Positions 63,749 through 64,000 of a stretch of 64,000 bases of DNA are shown here, in pieces. Position 1 is the stretch's first letter. Each line of letters opens with the position of its first letter. This stretch comes from Cyclobacterium lianum. Lineage in GTDB: Bacteria > Bacteroidota > Bacteroidia > Cytophagales > Cyclobacteriaceae. The stretch lies in assembly GCF_900143075.1 (NCBI RefSeq), contig NZ_FRCY01000005.1, positions 310,001 through 374,000 of the forward strand. Direction: 5' to 3'. A program made the position numbers and the translations under genes. The notes beneath the pieces are model-generated. The model made no database searches. It was not told the origin of the DNA and saw only the letters and a list, made by a program, of their open reading frames with translations.

Positions 63749-64000
63749 TCAGGCTCTTTCCACCACTTCATGAAATATCTTTCCCAATTGTCGTGCAAAA
63801 TTCTCGATATTGTATTTACTAACATGCAATTCCTTGGCCCTTTGTCCCATTTTTACAAGCAATTGACCATCGCTATTCATTTGCTTTATCCTATTTGCCC
63901 AGCCTTCACTGGTATTGTCCTTAACCCAAAGTCCAATATTTTCCTTTTCCAAATCAATATCAAGAAAAGGGTGATAGGTCATTAACACTGGCTTACCTAC
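63749..64000 (-). CDS. C-terminal end of a family-4-type glycosyltransferase (partial)
   Basis: The frame is open to the right edge, so the N-terminal part of the gene is outside the window and about 83 C-terminal residues are visible. They read GKPVLMTYHPFLD, then ENIGLWVKDNTSEGWANRIKQM and a long closing helix. This is the C-terminal nucleotide-sugar-binding half of GT-B glycosyltransferases of the GT1/GT4 group. It belongs to the surface-glycan gene set continuing to the right. No specific product can be given. Confidence 0.75.
   Translation of the reverse strand, partial: VGKPVLMTYHPFLDIDLEKENIGLWVKDNTSEGWANRIKQMNSDGQLLVKMGQRAKELHVSKYNIENFARQLGKIFHEVVERA

Noticed and set aside
1-64000. 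CRISPR arrays, tRNA, rRNA and riboswitches
   Set aside because: I looked for regularly spaced repeats and conserved RNA cores and found none that could be supported.

Overview
The window looks like chromosomal DNA of a Bacteroidota, most likely a Cytophagales of the Cyclobacteriaceae type (inference). The evidence is a type IX secretion system (T9SS) gene pair, three secreted proteins ending in T9SS sorting domains, a Lacal_2735-type mini-protein, a DUF6600 protein, a DUF4097 protein, weak Shine-Dalgarno signals, AT-rich spacers and promoter-like sequences of the TTTG / TAnnTTTG type. I see no tRNA, rRNA, CRISPR array, prophage or intact insertion sequence.

The two ends belong to exopolysaccharide or cell-surface glycan loci. 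Left end (1-6657): the tail of a membrane protein, possibly an O-antigen polymerase; a Gfo/Idh/MocA sugar dehydrogenase with a TIM-barrel-like partner; a decayed ORF; a GT14-type glycosyltransferase; and a convergent T9SS-exported lyase-like protein with two malectin-like repeats. Right end (53727-64000): two paralogous right-handed beta-helix proteins, the longer with Ig-like, three malectin-like and T9SS sorting domains; a lipoprotein alpha/beta-hydrolase; and the edge of a family-4-type glycosyltransferase.

The middle mixes housekeeping and envelope functions. 7085-12215 holds fabH with an abutting partner, a MORN-repeat protein, a 56-aa mini-protein and a DUF6600 protein. 12278-22930 holds a Tat-exported sugar isomerase-like protein, a T9SS cargo, a GT-C membrane protein and the PorU2-like sortase / PorV-like barrel pair. 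23324-27678 holds a PadR regulator with its PspC-domain target, an RNase J-like beta-CASP hydrolase and a lipoprotein. 28005-31312 is a compact ECF sigma / membrane protein / beta-barrel / DUF4097 operon. 31456-37351 holds a PaaE-like flavo-iron-sulfur reductase with a membrane partner, a DUF4397 lipoprotein, purB and a SulP anion transporter. 37401-41847 (minus strand) holds a heparinase II/III-like lyase, a HEAT-like protein and a SPFH / membrane protein / Arc-like operon. 42402-47491 holds a tricorn-like protease and a sugar-type MFS transporter.

The stretch most like an undescribed system is 47731-52334: a membrane TPR-HTH regulator, a well-formed Bacteroidota-type promoter, then four tightly spaced genes, namely a DUF2589 protein, an unrecognised 94-aa protein, a second divergent DUF2589 protein and a membrane-anchored GH25 lysozyme. 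The recurring theme of the window is surface polysaccharide: synthesis at both ends, secreted lyase or binding proteins beside it, and the T9SS machinery that would export them.
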